Positions 9,601-20,020 are shown, counted from the stretch's first letter. The stretch: 64,000 nt of DNA from Lumbricus rubellus (GCA_945859605.1 OX243817.1:19871134-19935133); one strand, 5' to 3'. The notes: a model not told the origin generated them from the sequence alone. Numbers and translations are program-made.

Positions 9601-10870
9601 ATCAACAACGCCTGTCCTTCACGTGGCTGCAGTGCCAAAGTCCAACGCAGTATAAATTATATACATGCTAACCATTTGCAGATCGAGCAACAGTGTTCAT
9701 CCTATAAATGCATCAATGTCATAAAAGCATAACATAACGGTAGTCCCTTTATTATATTGTAAATTATAGCATCCCCAACAACAATGCCATATGGTATACA
9801 TATCCAAAACATCGATCTATTTTGCCTATAAGGGTTTTAGATGTCATACAGATGGTACAAACATATAGTTTCTGTCATATGCATTCCATATGCTTACCAT
9901 ACAAATCCTGCCTTATAGTATGCATTCAAAAACTGCGAGAAAAGCGTCAGAGTGTGAAGTCCGACGGGTCTACAGAAGTTGCTGCAAATGAGGGGATAAA
10001 AAGCAAAAACTTCTTTAGAGCCATGCTCTAAAACAGCGTTATACAGGCGCACATAATTATTATTATTATCTCCGACTCTGACATCATTGTACTAATAGAG
10101 ACTTGTCGTTACGGGCCAAGCGATAGTTAATGAGCCACCTCTCAATGTTGGGTAACACACAGAAGCGCCCACGCGTGCATACCCACGCACACGTTGACTC
10201 AGACGCATGCACGCGCGTATACACCTTAGACCGGTATAGTCGATAGACATTGACACTTTGGTAGCCTACAATGCATGTTTGACTGAAACGCACTTGCAAT
10301 GTTATTGCAATGTTACTGCAATCATTTGCTTGAACTTCCCTACTTGTTGGGTTATAGTCCCACGCCTGCTGAAGGTACTTACGTACGGACCGTACCAGCC
10401 CAATAAGCCGTATGAAATAAATGCAGGAACTGTGTGCACAACGTTCCATATACATGTACATCAGGCCTGCCTGCCTGCCTGACTCTCTGGACTTGACCCG
10501 CATGGGCTTAACTTTCCTCTGAAAAGTGGTGGTGACTATTCATCTGCTGCTCACAACTTCTCACTTCCATTTTCTCCTTCAGCTTCCTCTACCCCTTCGC
10601 CTTGTAGGCTATTAGTATTCGTGACTAACATTGCAACGGCATATTATATGTTAGACAGTCAAATCTTTTCATGTTTAACAAATATTTAAAAAATATTATA
10701 TGTTAGACAGTCAAATCTTTTCATGTTTAAAAAATATTTCTTTGCCGGACCAAAAAGTGGTGGTGACTGTCACGACCACTTTTAAAAGTGGTGGTTCCTG
10801 CGACTTCGCTTTTGTGGGCACTGTAGAAGTCTTGAGATTACGATTACGATTACGATCATAATATTATTAG
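9601..10870. other. Intergenic sequence, no gene recognised
   Basis: It contains ordinary AT-rich sequence with a 45-bp direct repeat around 10642-10735 (ATTATATGTTAGACAGTCAA twice) and the word AAAGTGGTGGT three times near 10525-10795. I see no exon or RNA gene. Confidence 0.4.
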
Positions 10871-11210
10871 TATTAGTGCGTGTGTATGTAACCAGCTCAC
10901 ATACGCCATGCAATAGCCAGATAGATTACAGTGTAATGATTACACAGTTTACCACAACTTCCATGTCACAGATTCAAGTTAGTTTACCAATACGTATTTA
11001 TTTCATACAGAAGGCAAATCTGCTAATCATCCAAATAACATACATACATACATGTATATAACTATATATGTTATCCATGTGTGTGCTTCATGTTATTAGC
11101 ATATCCAGACCATTTGCATTCCATGTGGTTCTAATATGTTCTACCAATACGTATTTCATACAGAAGGCAGATATTCTGACCATCAAGATGCCATATGCCA
11201 TGCATAGGTC
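10871..11210. repeat. Degenerate ~150-bp repeat, further copy at 11920
   Basis: The block ACCAATACGTATTTCATACAGAAGGCAGAT with CATCAAGATGCCATATG recurs at about 10984, 11143 and 11923. In two cases it follows a CATATCCAGACCATTTGCAT-like block. No termini or coding capacity are visible. Confidence 0.55.
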
Positions 11211-11212
11211 TC

Positions 11213-11606
11213 TCGGGAGTCGGACATTTACCCCCCCCCCCCGGACATATTCACCCCGGACATATTCCCCCGGACATTTACCCCCGGACGTTTCCCCCTC
11301 CCCGTTTTTGACTAGGACATTTACCTTCCCGGACAATTTCCCCCCCACTCTGTACATATAGGTTAGGCATCGTGAGAGTCGGTCAGGGTCAGGTTAGGCA
11401 TCGTGAGGGTCGGTTAGGGTCAGGTTAGGCATCGTGATGGTCGGTTAGGGTTAGTGATAGGGTTAGTGCAGTCATTCATTAACATCTATAGGGACCCTTA
11501 TGGGAGGGGAAGAAATGTCCTAGGTTGGGGGGGGGAAACGTCCGGGGGGTAAATGTCCGGGGGGAATATGTCCGGGGAGAAAATGTCCTACATCCGGTCT
11601 CTCAGA
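11213..11606. mobile_element. Inverted-repeat (foldback) element with a TTAGGG-like core
   Basis: The left arm (11213-11345) is made of CCGGACATTTACCCCC-type units. The right arm (11516-11606) contains the reverse complement GGGGGTAAATGTCCGG. Both outer ends carry GGTCTCTC. The loop 11361-11478 holds three ~33-bp repeats of GGTTAGGCATCGTGAGGGTC and ends with TAGGGTTAGTGCAGTCATTC. That loop sequence recurs at 45061-45137 between unrelated arms. Confidence 0.7.
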
Positions 11607-11636
11607 GAGACAACGAGTTTCATTGCTTGAAGCTGT

Positions 11637-11700
11637 TTGAGACAGATAGACAGACAGAAACAGACAGATAGACAGACAGATAGACAGACAGACACAGTGA
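11637..11700. repeat. (GACAGATA)n microsatellite
   Basis: About 60 bp of GACAGATAGACAGACA repeats. Nothing else is recognised up to 12100 apart from a TA run at 11908-11926 and the degenerate repeat near 11923. Confidence 0.9.
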
Positions 11701-12103
11701 CGGCGACAGAGCTACAATACATGGCTCTTATAGTTTACGTATACACTCATAACTTTGAGTCGCCACCAAAGGACGATAAAAACTTTATTAAAAGAGCCCT
11801 CTATAAGTGCCTTCTGAACAAACGACTGTGTAACCCGTGGCACTTCCCTTCCATGTAACTGAGTTGCGGTCTTGTCAACCTGTTTTTTTTCACATTAAAC
11901 GAATATTATATATATATATATATATTTCATACAGAGAGCAGATTATGTTGACCATCAAGATGACAATTTTATAGTATCCATATGACTTCGTGATGTAACC
12001 AGCATACTTAGACCAGTTGCATGTCCCTTATTGGTTATAGACATAGCCCTGGTATATAAGCTGGTCTTAAAGATGAATAAACGGACATTTTACCCCGGGC
12101 ATA

Positions 12104-12496
12104 ATCTCCCTCTCCCTCTCCCTCTCCCTCTCCCTCTCCCTCTCCCTCTCCCTCTCCCTCTCCCTCTCCCTCTCCCTCTCCCTCTCCCTCTCCCTCTCCC
12201 TCTCCCTCTCCCTCTCCCTCTCCCTCTCCCTCTCCCTCTCCCTCTCCCTCTCCCTCTCCCTCTCCCTCTCCCTCTCCCTCTCCCTCTCCCTCTCCCTCTC
12301 CCTCTCCCTCTCCCTCTCCCTCTCCCTCTCCCTCTCCCTCTCCCTCTCCCTCTCCCTCTCCCTCTCCCTCTCCCTCTCCCTCTCCCTCTCCCTCTCCCTC
12401 TCCCTCTCCCTCTCCCTCTCCCTCTCCCTCTCCCTCTCCCTCTCCCTCTCCCTCTCCCTCTCCCTCTCCCTCTCCCTCTCCCTCTCCCTCTCCCTC

Positions 12497-12497
<1 letters not shown>
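12104..12497. repeat. (CCCTCT)n hexamer array, about 65 copies
   Basis: About 390 bp of uninterrupted CTCCCT hexamers. Reading frames give Leu-Pro on one strand and Glu-Gly or Arg-Glu on the other, hence the long spurious ORFs. Its purity over 65 units suggests recent expansion, or assembly at a length limit. Confidence 0.97.
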
Positions 12498-12544
<47 letters not shown>

Positions 12545-12549
12545 GTTGT

Positions 12550-12615
<66 letters not shown>

Positions 12616-12616
12616 A
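12498..12616. repeat. (TTA)n then (GTT)n trinucleotide arrays
   Basis: About 15 TTA units (12498-12543) are followed by about 24 GTT units with one GTC. These arrays directly continue the hexamer array, making a compound 510-bp simple-sequence block. Confidence 0.97.
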
Positions 12617-12846
12617 GAAATTTGGGAGGTTACGATTACGATGTAGCGTTGGACTTCGATGGAGCAATGCAGACAAAGAAGGTTCATTGCGTTTATGGAC
12701 CAGAGAACAGGACCGATAGAGCTTGGTCACAGAACCCAATGAACCCATTCTGGTCGACAGGCCAGCCGCAGCCCACAGATTACACCGGGCGCTGGCTAAT
12801 GACCACCGCGGACGGGAAACAAGGAGCTATGTACACGCAGCTGTGA
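12617..12846 (+). other. Possible terminal coding exon, no family recognised
   Basis: After a plausible acceptor (ttgttgttgtag) the plus strand stays open for about 75 codons. It reads YGPENRTDRAWSQNPMNPFW and ends GKQGAMYTQL then TGA. Third positions favour G/C, unlike the flanking DNA, and the peptide is not low-complexity. No partner exon was identified and the frame upstream is only simple repeat. It may be the last exon of a plus-strand gene or chance. Confidence 0.2.
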
Positions 12847-13000
12847 GAAGCGTCCAGCGCCGCTGCCATACCATGCAAGCAGTGTATACTGTATAAGGGC
12901 AGCACACTATTTCACCCAAGACGAACTACTGGCCCAGTCTAGTGATAAACAGAGGGAGTCGGAAATTAGAAGGCTAAAACTCGTGTACATCAATCTGAGA

Positions 13001-13200
13001 NNNNNNNNNNNNNNNNNNNNNNNNNNNNNNNNNNNNNNNNNNNNNNNNNNNNNNNNNNNNNNNNNNNNNNNNNNNNNNNNNNNNNNNNNNNNNNNNNNNN
13101 NNNNNNNNNNNNNNNNNNNNNNNNNNNNNNNNNNNNNNNNNNNNNNNNNNNNNNNNNNNNNNNNNNNNNNNNNNNNNNNNNNNNNNNNNNNNNNNNNNNN
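13001..13200. other. Assembly gap (200 N)
   Basis: Exactly 200 unknown bases, probably a scaffolding gap of arbitrary size. Confidence 0.99.
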
Positions 13201-13317
13201 ACAGCATAGCCTACAGGACTTAGACCTGTGCGTCGTATAGGCTTAGCGGCCTTACATTTATACGATATAATATATATATATAATATATAGCTAATTAGTT
13301 ATATATCATATATATAT

Positions 13318-13760
13318 TGTTGGGTTCCACGACTGGACTAGTTATAGGATGGTCCGTAGTCACGGACAGTTGACTTTGTAGCCTTCTGGGAGACACCTGG
13401 TGACAGACGGGTCTTATATAAGGAATTACTTCAGGGGCGTGAAGAGACTCTTTGATTTGTTGTTAGAATAAGGTCGTACTGCCTATGCAGTCTTTTGTCA
13501 GAGTTCTCCGTTAACCTAAGTTTAATTAAGGTTCTTTCGTGTTATACCCTTTTGCAGGGTTTAGTTAAGTTACCTCGTCGCCAGCCTGTGGCTGTTTGAA
13601 GACATTTTGTTTCGTACGGTCGTCGCCGAATGTACTCTGTTGACGACTTTCCAACTGGCCTGCAGTTTGGTAATTGTATCGTTTGTGTTTTTTCTTGAAT
13701 TATACCTATTAACTAGACACGAGTCTTGACTTTGAGCCTAACCTAGGGGACCACGTAACA
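13318..13760 (+). mobile_element. 5' LTR of a non-autonomous LTR retrotransposon
   Basis: This 443-bp repeat starts TGTTGGGTTCC and ends CACGTAACA. By eye it is identical over its length to the copy at 16844-17286. It contains a TATATAAGG box at about 13417, which could be the U3 promoter. Confidence 0.95.
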
Positions 13761-13762
13761 TA

Positions 13763-13780
13763 TGGGGGCTCGTCCGGGAT
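13763..13780 (+). other. Primer-binding site, proline tRNA type
   Basis: TGGGGGCTCGTCCGGGAT starts two bases after the LTR. It is the primer site used with tRNA-Pro by several retroviruses and Metaviridae. Confidence 0.9.
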
Positions 13781-14030
13781 ATTTTTTTCGAAATTCGTAG
13801 GAGTTAGAAGGTGTTTTGGTGAAATTTTGAGCGAATTTTACAAGTTGAGAATTTTGAGGATTGAAATTTTGGGGGGCGTGTCTGCTCTCATAGGCTATAC
13901 GGTAACCATTCCGGTTGACGTTTTGAATTGTGTACACGGTAGACATTCCGTTTCATATTGTTCGTTGACGCGAAAGACGACGACAACTGTTACTGTTGAC
14001 GTTTTGTCGAAATTTTGAAAGTTTAGAATT

Positions 14031-16541
14031 TTGGAGGCGTGGCTCTTAAATTTTTTGGACGATTTAAGGATGGGTCCGTGGAACTGTTTGAAGGCGAAGA
14101 AGAAAGAGGAGGCTCGCGTAATGAGGGAAAGGATGAGATTTTTTAAGTTTCTGGAGGAGTCGGGGAAGGACGAACGGTATGCTAAGTATAAGGTGCGTGA
14201 AATGAAAGAAATTTTTGATAACATGGAACGTTCTAATGACAAATTGGCCTTTGAAAATCAGCAAGTTTCTTTCTCTCCAGACGTTGTTGACGTGTCTCGC
14301 GGAGATTTGCATTCGGTTGAGCATGTTAGTGTAAGTTTAGTGCATGATTCGAGATCTGTTGTTGAGGTTAATCCCAATGTACAGTTGCGTAAGGATGAAA
14401 TCTTGTACGGACGACAGGGTTTACCGCGTCACGTGACGTTGCTCAGAGATTCCGTAGATGACAGGGATGGGCTCAGTCCCAATGATTATGTGTTAACGGG
14501 TGAAGATAGGCTGATACAGGGAATTGTGGGTGAACAAGTTTTTGTCCCTTTAGTGGAAATCAATTTGGACAGTGAGTTTGTTTCTGGCAATATTCTTGGT
14601 GGGTTGGTCGATAAATTGCCCAGTGGAATTATTGGCAATGATTTAATTCCATCTCCACCGATAGATGTAGCGGTTGTGCAGCCAAGCGTAGCAGACGCTG
14701 GCGCTGTAAACGTTGACGAGCCTTTAGTTAAGACTGCAGATGTGATCGACTTTGTCGACTTTGGTCTGGATAAATTGGGTGCAAGGGCCGATGATGTTAA
14801 CGTCGATGTTGAACCAAGTGTTGCATTTCTCTGTGAAGATATTTGTACTCGCGAGAGTTTAATTGACTTACAACGCAGTGACGAGTCTTTCAATTGTTTG
14901 TTTGATTTAGCGAAGTCTGCTGACCGAACAGAACGTTCGTTTTACGATTTGAGGGATGGTGTTTTGGTGCGTGTTTCGAGGAGTGTCTTGGAGCCAGAAG
15001 GTTTTGGTCGAACGCAAGTACTCGTTCCAATTTCTTTACGGTCTAAGATAATTCATGTAGCGCACATTGTTCCTTCGAGTGGACATTTCGGAACACGGGA
15101 AACTATTGCTCGAGTCTTGAGACATTTCTATTGGCCTGGTGTCTTTAGGTACGTGCGTGAGTTTTGTCGCACTTGTAAGGGTTGTCGACGATTCGGCAAA
15201 GGTGCTAAGACAGTTAGTGCACCTATAATTCATTTGCCAGTGAATGATTGCTTGAATGAGAATTCTTTCGGTGAGTCTGAGGAGTTGTACATGGATAACA
15301 TGTTTGATGTTTTGACACAGTGTGATGATGTGAGTGTTGAGCAGAAGACTTTCGACTTTGTTAGTGGTGGTTCACTTCATGATGATGTTGTGAATGTTGA
15401 TGTTGTTTCACGAATGGAGAGTGATGTTGGGTCTTCGTTGTCGGTGGTTGTTTCTTTGTCGCAAGAGAGCGTGAGAGATGTTTTTGTTGTGGAGTCTATG
15501 CTGACAACTGTTGGCTACGAGACAACTCCGATGTTTAGTTGGTGTTGTACTGTGTCTACAGTCGCACTTTTGTCAACGAGTGTTGATTTCTGTGGACGAA
15601 TGGTTGTTGTTCACAGGGTTGTGTTGTCCACGCATTGTTTCGTTTGTGAGCATGGGTCAAATGAACTTTTGTTGACTGATGTTATTTTGCATGTGGACAA
15701 GGATTTGCATTCTGCACGCAAGGGGCAGTTGTTTTTGGACGGCATTATCCGTTTTCACGTGTTTCTAGCACGTTCAGTGTTGTTGACGGGTGCACAGGAG
15801 TGTGTTGATGATTCTCTGGCTGCTGGAGATATTTCGTCAGATTTGATTGCTTTTGACGTGTGTTGCACTTACTCTGAGAGTTTTTCGAGCAATTTTTTTC
15901 AGACTCTTGACGCTGTAGATTTGTCTGTGTGTGTGGATGTGTCTTCTTTGCAGGAAGATTTTGCAGATGAGTTTTGGTCTGTTGTGCCTGAGTGCATTGA
16001 TTTGTTCGTTGGTATTGTTTTGTTGCCAGACGAGTTGAGTTTGAGATGCAATGACGCTAATTCTCTTGTTTTGTCTTGTGAGAGCGCTTCTTTGCAGATT
16101 CACGATATGGATTCGTTGGTCGGTGACGGATGCAGTCTATGCATTGGTTCTGCGAGGCTTCGACGAAGAAGTGTGAGTGCCTTCGTGGTCCGTTGGATGG
16201 TGACGACCATCTTGGCGATGACGACTTCGCGTTTTTCCTTCGTGAGTGACGAGTACGATGGCTTGTCGCTCACGTCCAGTCTGTTGAGCGAGACAGACTC
16301 TGTGCTCTTCGTTCTTTGCGATTCGGTGACTGGGCTCTTCGCTCTCAGTCTTTTCGCACTATGGTTTGGCTGTGTGCCATTGTGCTTGATTCCTTTTCGT
16401 TTCTGGAAGTCGCAAGAGAACGATTTCCTGGAACTTTCGCCTTGGATTGTTTCGAGACGGTGTTCTTGGGGCATTAGGTTACAAACGTTTCGTTCGATTT
16501 TGTTGCTTGATCTAGTGTGCAGATTTTCGTTTGGCGATTGA
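14031..16541 (+). CDS. Chimeric ORF of a non-autonomous Ty3/gypsy-type element with integrase zinc-finger domain only
   Basis: This frame of 836 codons fills the internal region between two identical LTRs. Residues 1-70 are charged and helical (KKKEEARVMRERMRFFKFLE), like the start of a Gag. Residues about 275-390 match the segment that precedes and forms the integrase zinc finger of Metaviridae: LIDLQRSDESFNCLFDLAKS, DLRDGVLVRVSR, then a H345-x6-H352-x26-C379-x2-C382 finger within GHFGTRETIARVLRHFYWPG. After APIIHLP the expected integrase catalytic core is absent. The remaining ~440 residues are rich in Val, Ser and Asp and match no domain I know. Protease, reverse transcriptase, RNase H and the DDE core are all missing, so the element would depend on an autonomous relative. 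The ATG is the first in frame. Whether the protein is made is unknown, but the intact frame with identical LTRs suggests very recent transposition, possibly with selection on the ORF. Confidence 0.75.
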   Translation: MEAWLLNFLDDLRMGPWNCLKAKKKEEARVMRERMRFFKFLEESGKDERYAKYKVREMKEIFDNMERSNDKLAFENQQVSFSPDVVDVSRGDLHSVEHVSVSLVHDSRSVVEVNPNVQLRKDEILYGRQGLPRHVTLLRDSVDDRDGLSPNDYVLTGEDRLIQGIVGEQVFVPLVEINLDSEFVSGNILGGLVDKLPSGIIGNDLIPSPPIDVAVVQPSVADAGAVNVDEPLVKTADVIDFVDFGLDKLGARADDVNVDVEPSVAFLCEDICTRESLIDLQRSDESFNCLFDLAKSADRTERSFYDLRDGVLVRVSRSVLEPEGFGRTQVLVPISLRSKIIHVAHIVPSSGHFGTRETIARVLRHFYWPGVFRYVREFCRTCKGCRRFGKGAKTVSAPIIHLPVNDCLNENSFGESEELYMDNMFDVLTQCDDVSVEQKTFDFVSGGSLHDDVVNVDVVSRMESDVGSSLSVVVSLSQESVRDVFVVESMLTTVGYETTPMFSWCCTVSTVALLSTSVDFCGRMVVVHRVVLSTHCFVCEHGSNELLLTDVILHVDKDLHSARKGQLFLDGIIRFHVFLARSVLLTGAQECVDDSLAAGDISSDLIAFDVCCTYSESFSSNFFQTLDAVDLSVCVDVSSLQEDFADEFWSVVPECIDLFVGIVLLPDELSLRCNDANSLVLSCESASLQIHDMDSLVGDGCSLCIGSARLRRRSVSAFVVRWMVTTILAMTTSRFSFVSDEYDGLSLTSSLLSETDSVLFVLCDSVTGLFALSLFALWFGCVPLCLIPFRFWKSQENDFLELSPWIVSRRCSWGIRLQTFRSILLLDLVCRFSFGD

Positions 16542-16843
16542 TGTTCTATTTTGTGCTTTCGAGTTTCCTATAGCCATGCTAAATATTTATGGAAACTTCG
16601 TTTTGACTTTTGTTCGAACTGTTTTATCGAACGATGACTAGTAGGCTTAGGGGAAACGCGCTTGGACGTTTCGCTTGTATAGTACTTGCATTTTATCTTG
16701 TGATAATTTATGATTAGTCTTGTCCGGTGCTTTTCTTTGATATATTTTGTGTTTGAAGTCGTGTAACCTTTTTCTTATGCATGTGCATGTTAGTTAAGTC
16801 AGAAACCCTTCTGGTTTCTGCCTTTTGTGGTTGTCCGGGGGTA
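16542..16843 (+). other. 3' internal region of the LTR element
   Basis: Non-coding stretch between the ORF stop and the 3' LTR. It ends CCGGGGGTA just before the LTR, a short G-rich run that may serve as the polypurine tract. Confidence 0.6.
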
Positions 16844-17286
16844 TGTTGGGTTCCACGACTGGACTAGTTATAGGATGGTCCGTAGTCACGGACAGTTGAC
16901 TTTGTAGCCTTCTGGGAGACACCTGGTGACAGACGGGTCTTATATAAGGAATTACTTCAGGGGCGTGAAGAGACTCTTTGATTTGTTGTTAGAATAAGGT
17001 CGTACTGCCTATGCAGTCTTTTGTCAGAGTTCTCCGTTAACCTAAGTTTAATTAAGGTTCTTTCGTGTTATACCCTTTTGCAGGGTTTAGTTAAGTTACC
17101 TCGTCGCCAGCCTGTGGCTGTTTGAAGACATTTTGTTTCGTACGGTCGTCGCCGAATGTACTCTGTTGACGACTTTCCAACTGGCCTGCAGTTTGGTAAT
17201 TGTATCGTTTGTGTTTTTTCTTGAATTATACCTATTAACTAGACACGAGTCTTGACTTTGAGCCTAACCTAGGGGACCACGTAACA
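16844..17286 (+). mobile_element. 3' LTR of the non-autonomous LTR retrotransposon
   Basis: A 443-bp copy of 13318-13760 with no difference seen by eye. The flanking ATAT on both sides fits a 4-bp target duplication, although the AT-rich target makes this ambiguous. Confidence 0.95.
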
Positions 17287-17329
17287 ATATATATAATGAT
17301 CAGTTTGACAATAATTCCTTCTATATGGG

Positions 17330-17745
17330 TTGCGCCACAGTCCAGAGGTTAGCATTATGGTGTAGATAGTTAGGTCTACTGCCGTCATATTCCGGATTCC
17401 TCCCCACTCTCGCGTCAGCAAGAGAGTAATTATTTTCTATCTACATGTAGGCCTTCATACGGTTTCACTTGTACCCTAGTCAATTCAGACTTAAACTTAA
17501 CATCATCCTTGGAAAGATGATGTAAAGACAGGTAGGGCCATAGGCGCAACCACCTTGTCCGTCTGGAACGACCTTCCCTCTAACCTGCGTTCCCAACCTA
17601 GGAACATGTCTGGCACTTTCTATAGTTCGCTCAAGACCTTTCTCTTCGACCGGGCCTGGGTCGGGAGCGCCTCTGAGTAGAGCCCTTGAAGAGGCGCGAT
17701 ATAAATCGCATAGATAGATAGATAGATAGATAGATGAGACCCACG
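17330..17745 (+). pseudogene. 5'-truncated non-LTR retrotransposon (LINE) 3' end
   Basis: Near 17552-17680 the plus strand reads TTLSVWNDLPSNLRS, then SSLKTFLFDRAW and a stop. This is the conserved C-terminal tail found after the reverse transcriptase of CR1/L2/Jockey-like LINEs. It is followed by the 3' segment CGGGAGCGCCTCTGAGTAG, then GAGGCGCGATATAAAT and a (TAGA)n tail, which is the same tail the local SINEs use. A short GTTAGCATTATGGTGTAG block upstream at about 17350 may be part of the same copy or an unrelated SINE head. Confidence 0.7.
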
Positions 17746-18129
17746 GGACGCGTCCCCCCAACTTTTGAGTGGTCCCCTAACTTTATTATTATGGTCCCCC
17801 AACTTTTAGGACGTCAGCCCTATGGGTAGGGCTGACTGGTTGGTTGGTTGCTCATCGATTTTTTTGTATGCCGAGGTCAAGAAAATGGCGTCGCTGACAC
17901 TCATATATCTTCTCTAGGGCTAGTTCTCCATCTCCTCCTTTATTATTGACTTGTATACATGTAGGCTATTAATAGGCCTAGCTACATGTAGCTAAACTGG
18001 CGCTAGACGCCCTTTAGGTAATTAATTATGAACACGGTTTGTATAATATTATTGGCTTACAGTCGTCAGTAACTGTTGTTGTGGCTTGGTTTTCGTTTGA
18101 ATCATGTTGTTTTTGTGTTTTTCTATATA

Positions 18130-19307
18130 CAGGGTGCGGCGGAAAAAATACCCCATTACGAAAATCGCGATTTCTCAAAAACCGCTGAATATTTTGTTAT
18201 AAAACTTTGCCAGTCTATTTGACACATATTTATCTAAGACTTGGCTAAATTTAATGAAACTCGAATTATGAACACCAAAATGGTGCAAACCTGAAGTGAA
18301 ACAATGTTATTTTCGTTTCAACAGACATTATTTTAGTGACAGCAATAAGTAACAAAGTAACGCGCAAACAGAAATGTAACAAAGTTAAAGGTTACTTGTT
18401 GTTATTCACAAGATTAGACCAAGTGTTAAGTTTTGTGCAATGAATGTTCGAAGTGAACGCCGTTTGCTTTTACTCAAGCTTCCAGACGTTTTCGAAAGCC
18501 CAGAACAGATTTCTGAATGGTCTCAAGTGCCAAAAGTCATTCCAGATGATTTGCCGAGTATTTTTCAGTTCAGAAATGTTCTTTGGCTTTGTGGTAAGTT
18601 TGTTGTAAGTCTCAAGCATTGCACCCCAGAGAGCATAGTCGAGTGGGTTCATATCTGGGGAATTTGGCGGCCACGAATTCTTGTCGAGGAAGTCAAGGCA
18701 GGGACTTGTTAACCAATCTTGGGCCAGTTTGGCACCGTGAGCGGGCGCTCCATCTTGCTGAAAAATGAACTGATTTCCCAAGACAGTGTGACAGCCATCG
18801 ACAAGCTTAGGCAAAAGATTCTCCACGTAGTACTTAGCATTGGCTTTGTAAGCGTCCTTTACCCTCACAGCTGATTCCTGCAGAAACCATGATGGGGGGA
18901 GAGAACTTAGCTCTCTCGACCAACAGACGGCTTGGATGGATATCGGCTTTTTCTTCTTCGCCCAGACGCCGTTGTTTCGATTATTAATGAGTGGATTGAT
19001 GTAAAAGATCTTTTCATCGGTGAAGCACACGATCCGCAAAGCGGAAATGACGTAATTATGGCAAACCACATGCTATTTTATGTAAAAATATGATTTCCTA
19101 TTTCGTGAATGCCTTGTTCAGTTGAAAAAAATGCAGTTCTTTCTTCTGCCTGATGTCATGATCACAAATATAAAGATACTGGCATTAAATATTTAGAGAA
19201 TATGTAAAAATATGTTACGAACAAGAATGAAAATAGTTGTAACAAAATATTCTGCAATTTTTGAGAAATCGCAATTTTCGTAATGGGTTTTTTTTGGCCG
19301 CACCCTG
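18130..19307 (-). mobile_element. Mariner-type DNA transposon, internally deleted
   Basis: Ends are CAGGGTGCGGCGGAAAAAAT on the left and the inverse (GGCCGCACCCTG) on the right, with an inner match CATTACGAAAATCGCGATTT. Both sides are flanked by TA. The 1.18-kb element holds a broken transposase gene on the minus strand. Confidence 0.9.
18470..19069 (-). pseudogene. Tc1/mariner transposase remnant, DD37D type
   Basis: About 200 codons are open. They carry the three DDE-superfamily blocks: CFTDEKIFYI (first Asp), FIFQQDGAPAHGAKLAQDWL (second Asp) and WPPNSPDMNPLDYALWGAM (third Asp). Counting from the second to the third Asp gives 37 intervening residues, the DD37D pattern, not DD34D of classic mariner or DD34E of Tc1. 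Only about 240 bp separate the frame from the right terminus, so the N-terminal helix-turn-helix DNA-binding region is missing or scrambled. The protein is not a functional transposase. Confidence 0.9.
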
Positions 19308-19354
19308 TATATTTGGATTTGTGTTGCATGATTGTTTCTAAGTATAGCCTACAC

Positions 19355-19749
19355 CAGTGGTTCTCAAACTTCTGCAGGTCGCGGACCGGCAATAATGTAT
19401 TTGGGAAGCTCGCGGACCGCTAACATTAATGGCAATCACAAACAAAAGCGAACTGTAGCCTTTTATAAAACAATTAATTATAAGGTTATTTATAATTAGG
19501 GATTTTTAATAAATACAAATTGTTTGTACAGCCATTTTGCAAGTTAAAATAAGGCACTGGCAATGTATTTTAAAAGTTTGAGACAGATTTTTGAATAAAT
19601 TTGGAATAACAATTCGACTAATTTCAACATTTTAAATATATAAATTAATAATTGTAATTTATTTTTCACTCTCAGACTTCTTCACGGACCGGTGATCAGG
19701 ACTCCGCGGACCGGCACCGGTCCGCGGACCACCACTTTGAGAACCACTG
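19355..19749. mobile_element. hAT-type non-autonomous element, 395 bp
   Basis: Terminal repeats CAGTGGTTCTCAAACTT and TTTGAGAACCACTG are flanked by a perfect 8-bp duplication GCCTACAC. The CAGTGGTTCTCAA end is typical of the Charlie-like hAT group. Internal GCGGACCGGC repeats occur near both ends. No coding sequence is seen. Confidence 0.93.
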
Positions 19750-19757
19750 GCCTACAC

Positions 19758-20020
19758 GACACGTCTGATTTAATAGTTCTGCGTTGTTTTACTTAATAAA
19801 GCTAATTATAGGGCCAAGACCCATAATTATAATCTATTCTGCAGCACAGTCCTGCCCGAAACATCAGTCCGACATTTAAAAGTCGTAATCCGCTGGAAAA
19901 TGCAGGTTAATTTCGGTAGAACAGAGAAGCCAGAAGTAAGATACTGTGAGTGAAGATGTGGAAATAAAGCTTACTCTGATTACTACACGAAGCGATTTCT
20001 GGGTAGGCAGGTAGCTTGAG
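19758..20020. other. Intergenic sequence, nothing recognised
   Basis: Unremarkable AT-rich sequence without exon or element signals. Confidence 0.4.

Noticed and set aside
12031..12846. Long ORFs on both strands (Leu-Pro, Glu-Gly and Arg-Glu repeats)
   Set aside because: They are translations of the CCCTCT hexamer array. Only the short tail after 12617 is possibly coding.
18440..18712. Plus-strand 90-codon ORF
   Set aside because: Opposite strand of the mariner transposase remnant.
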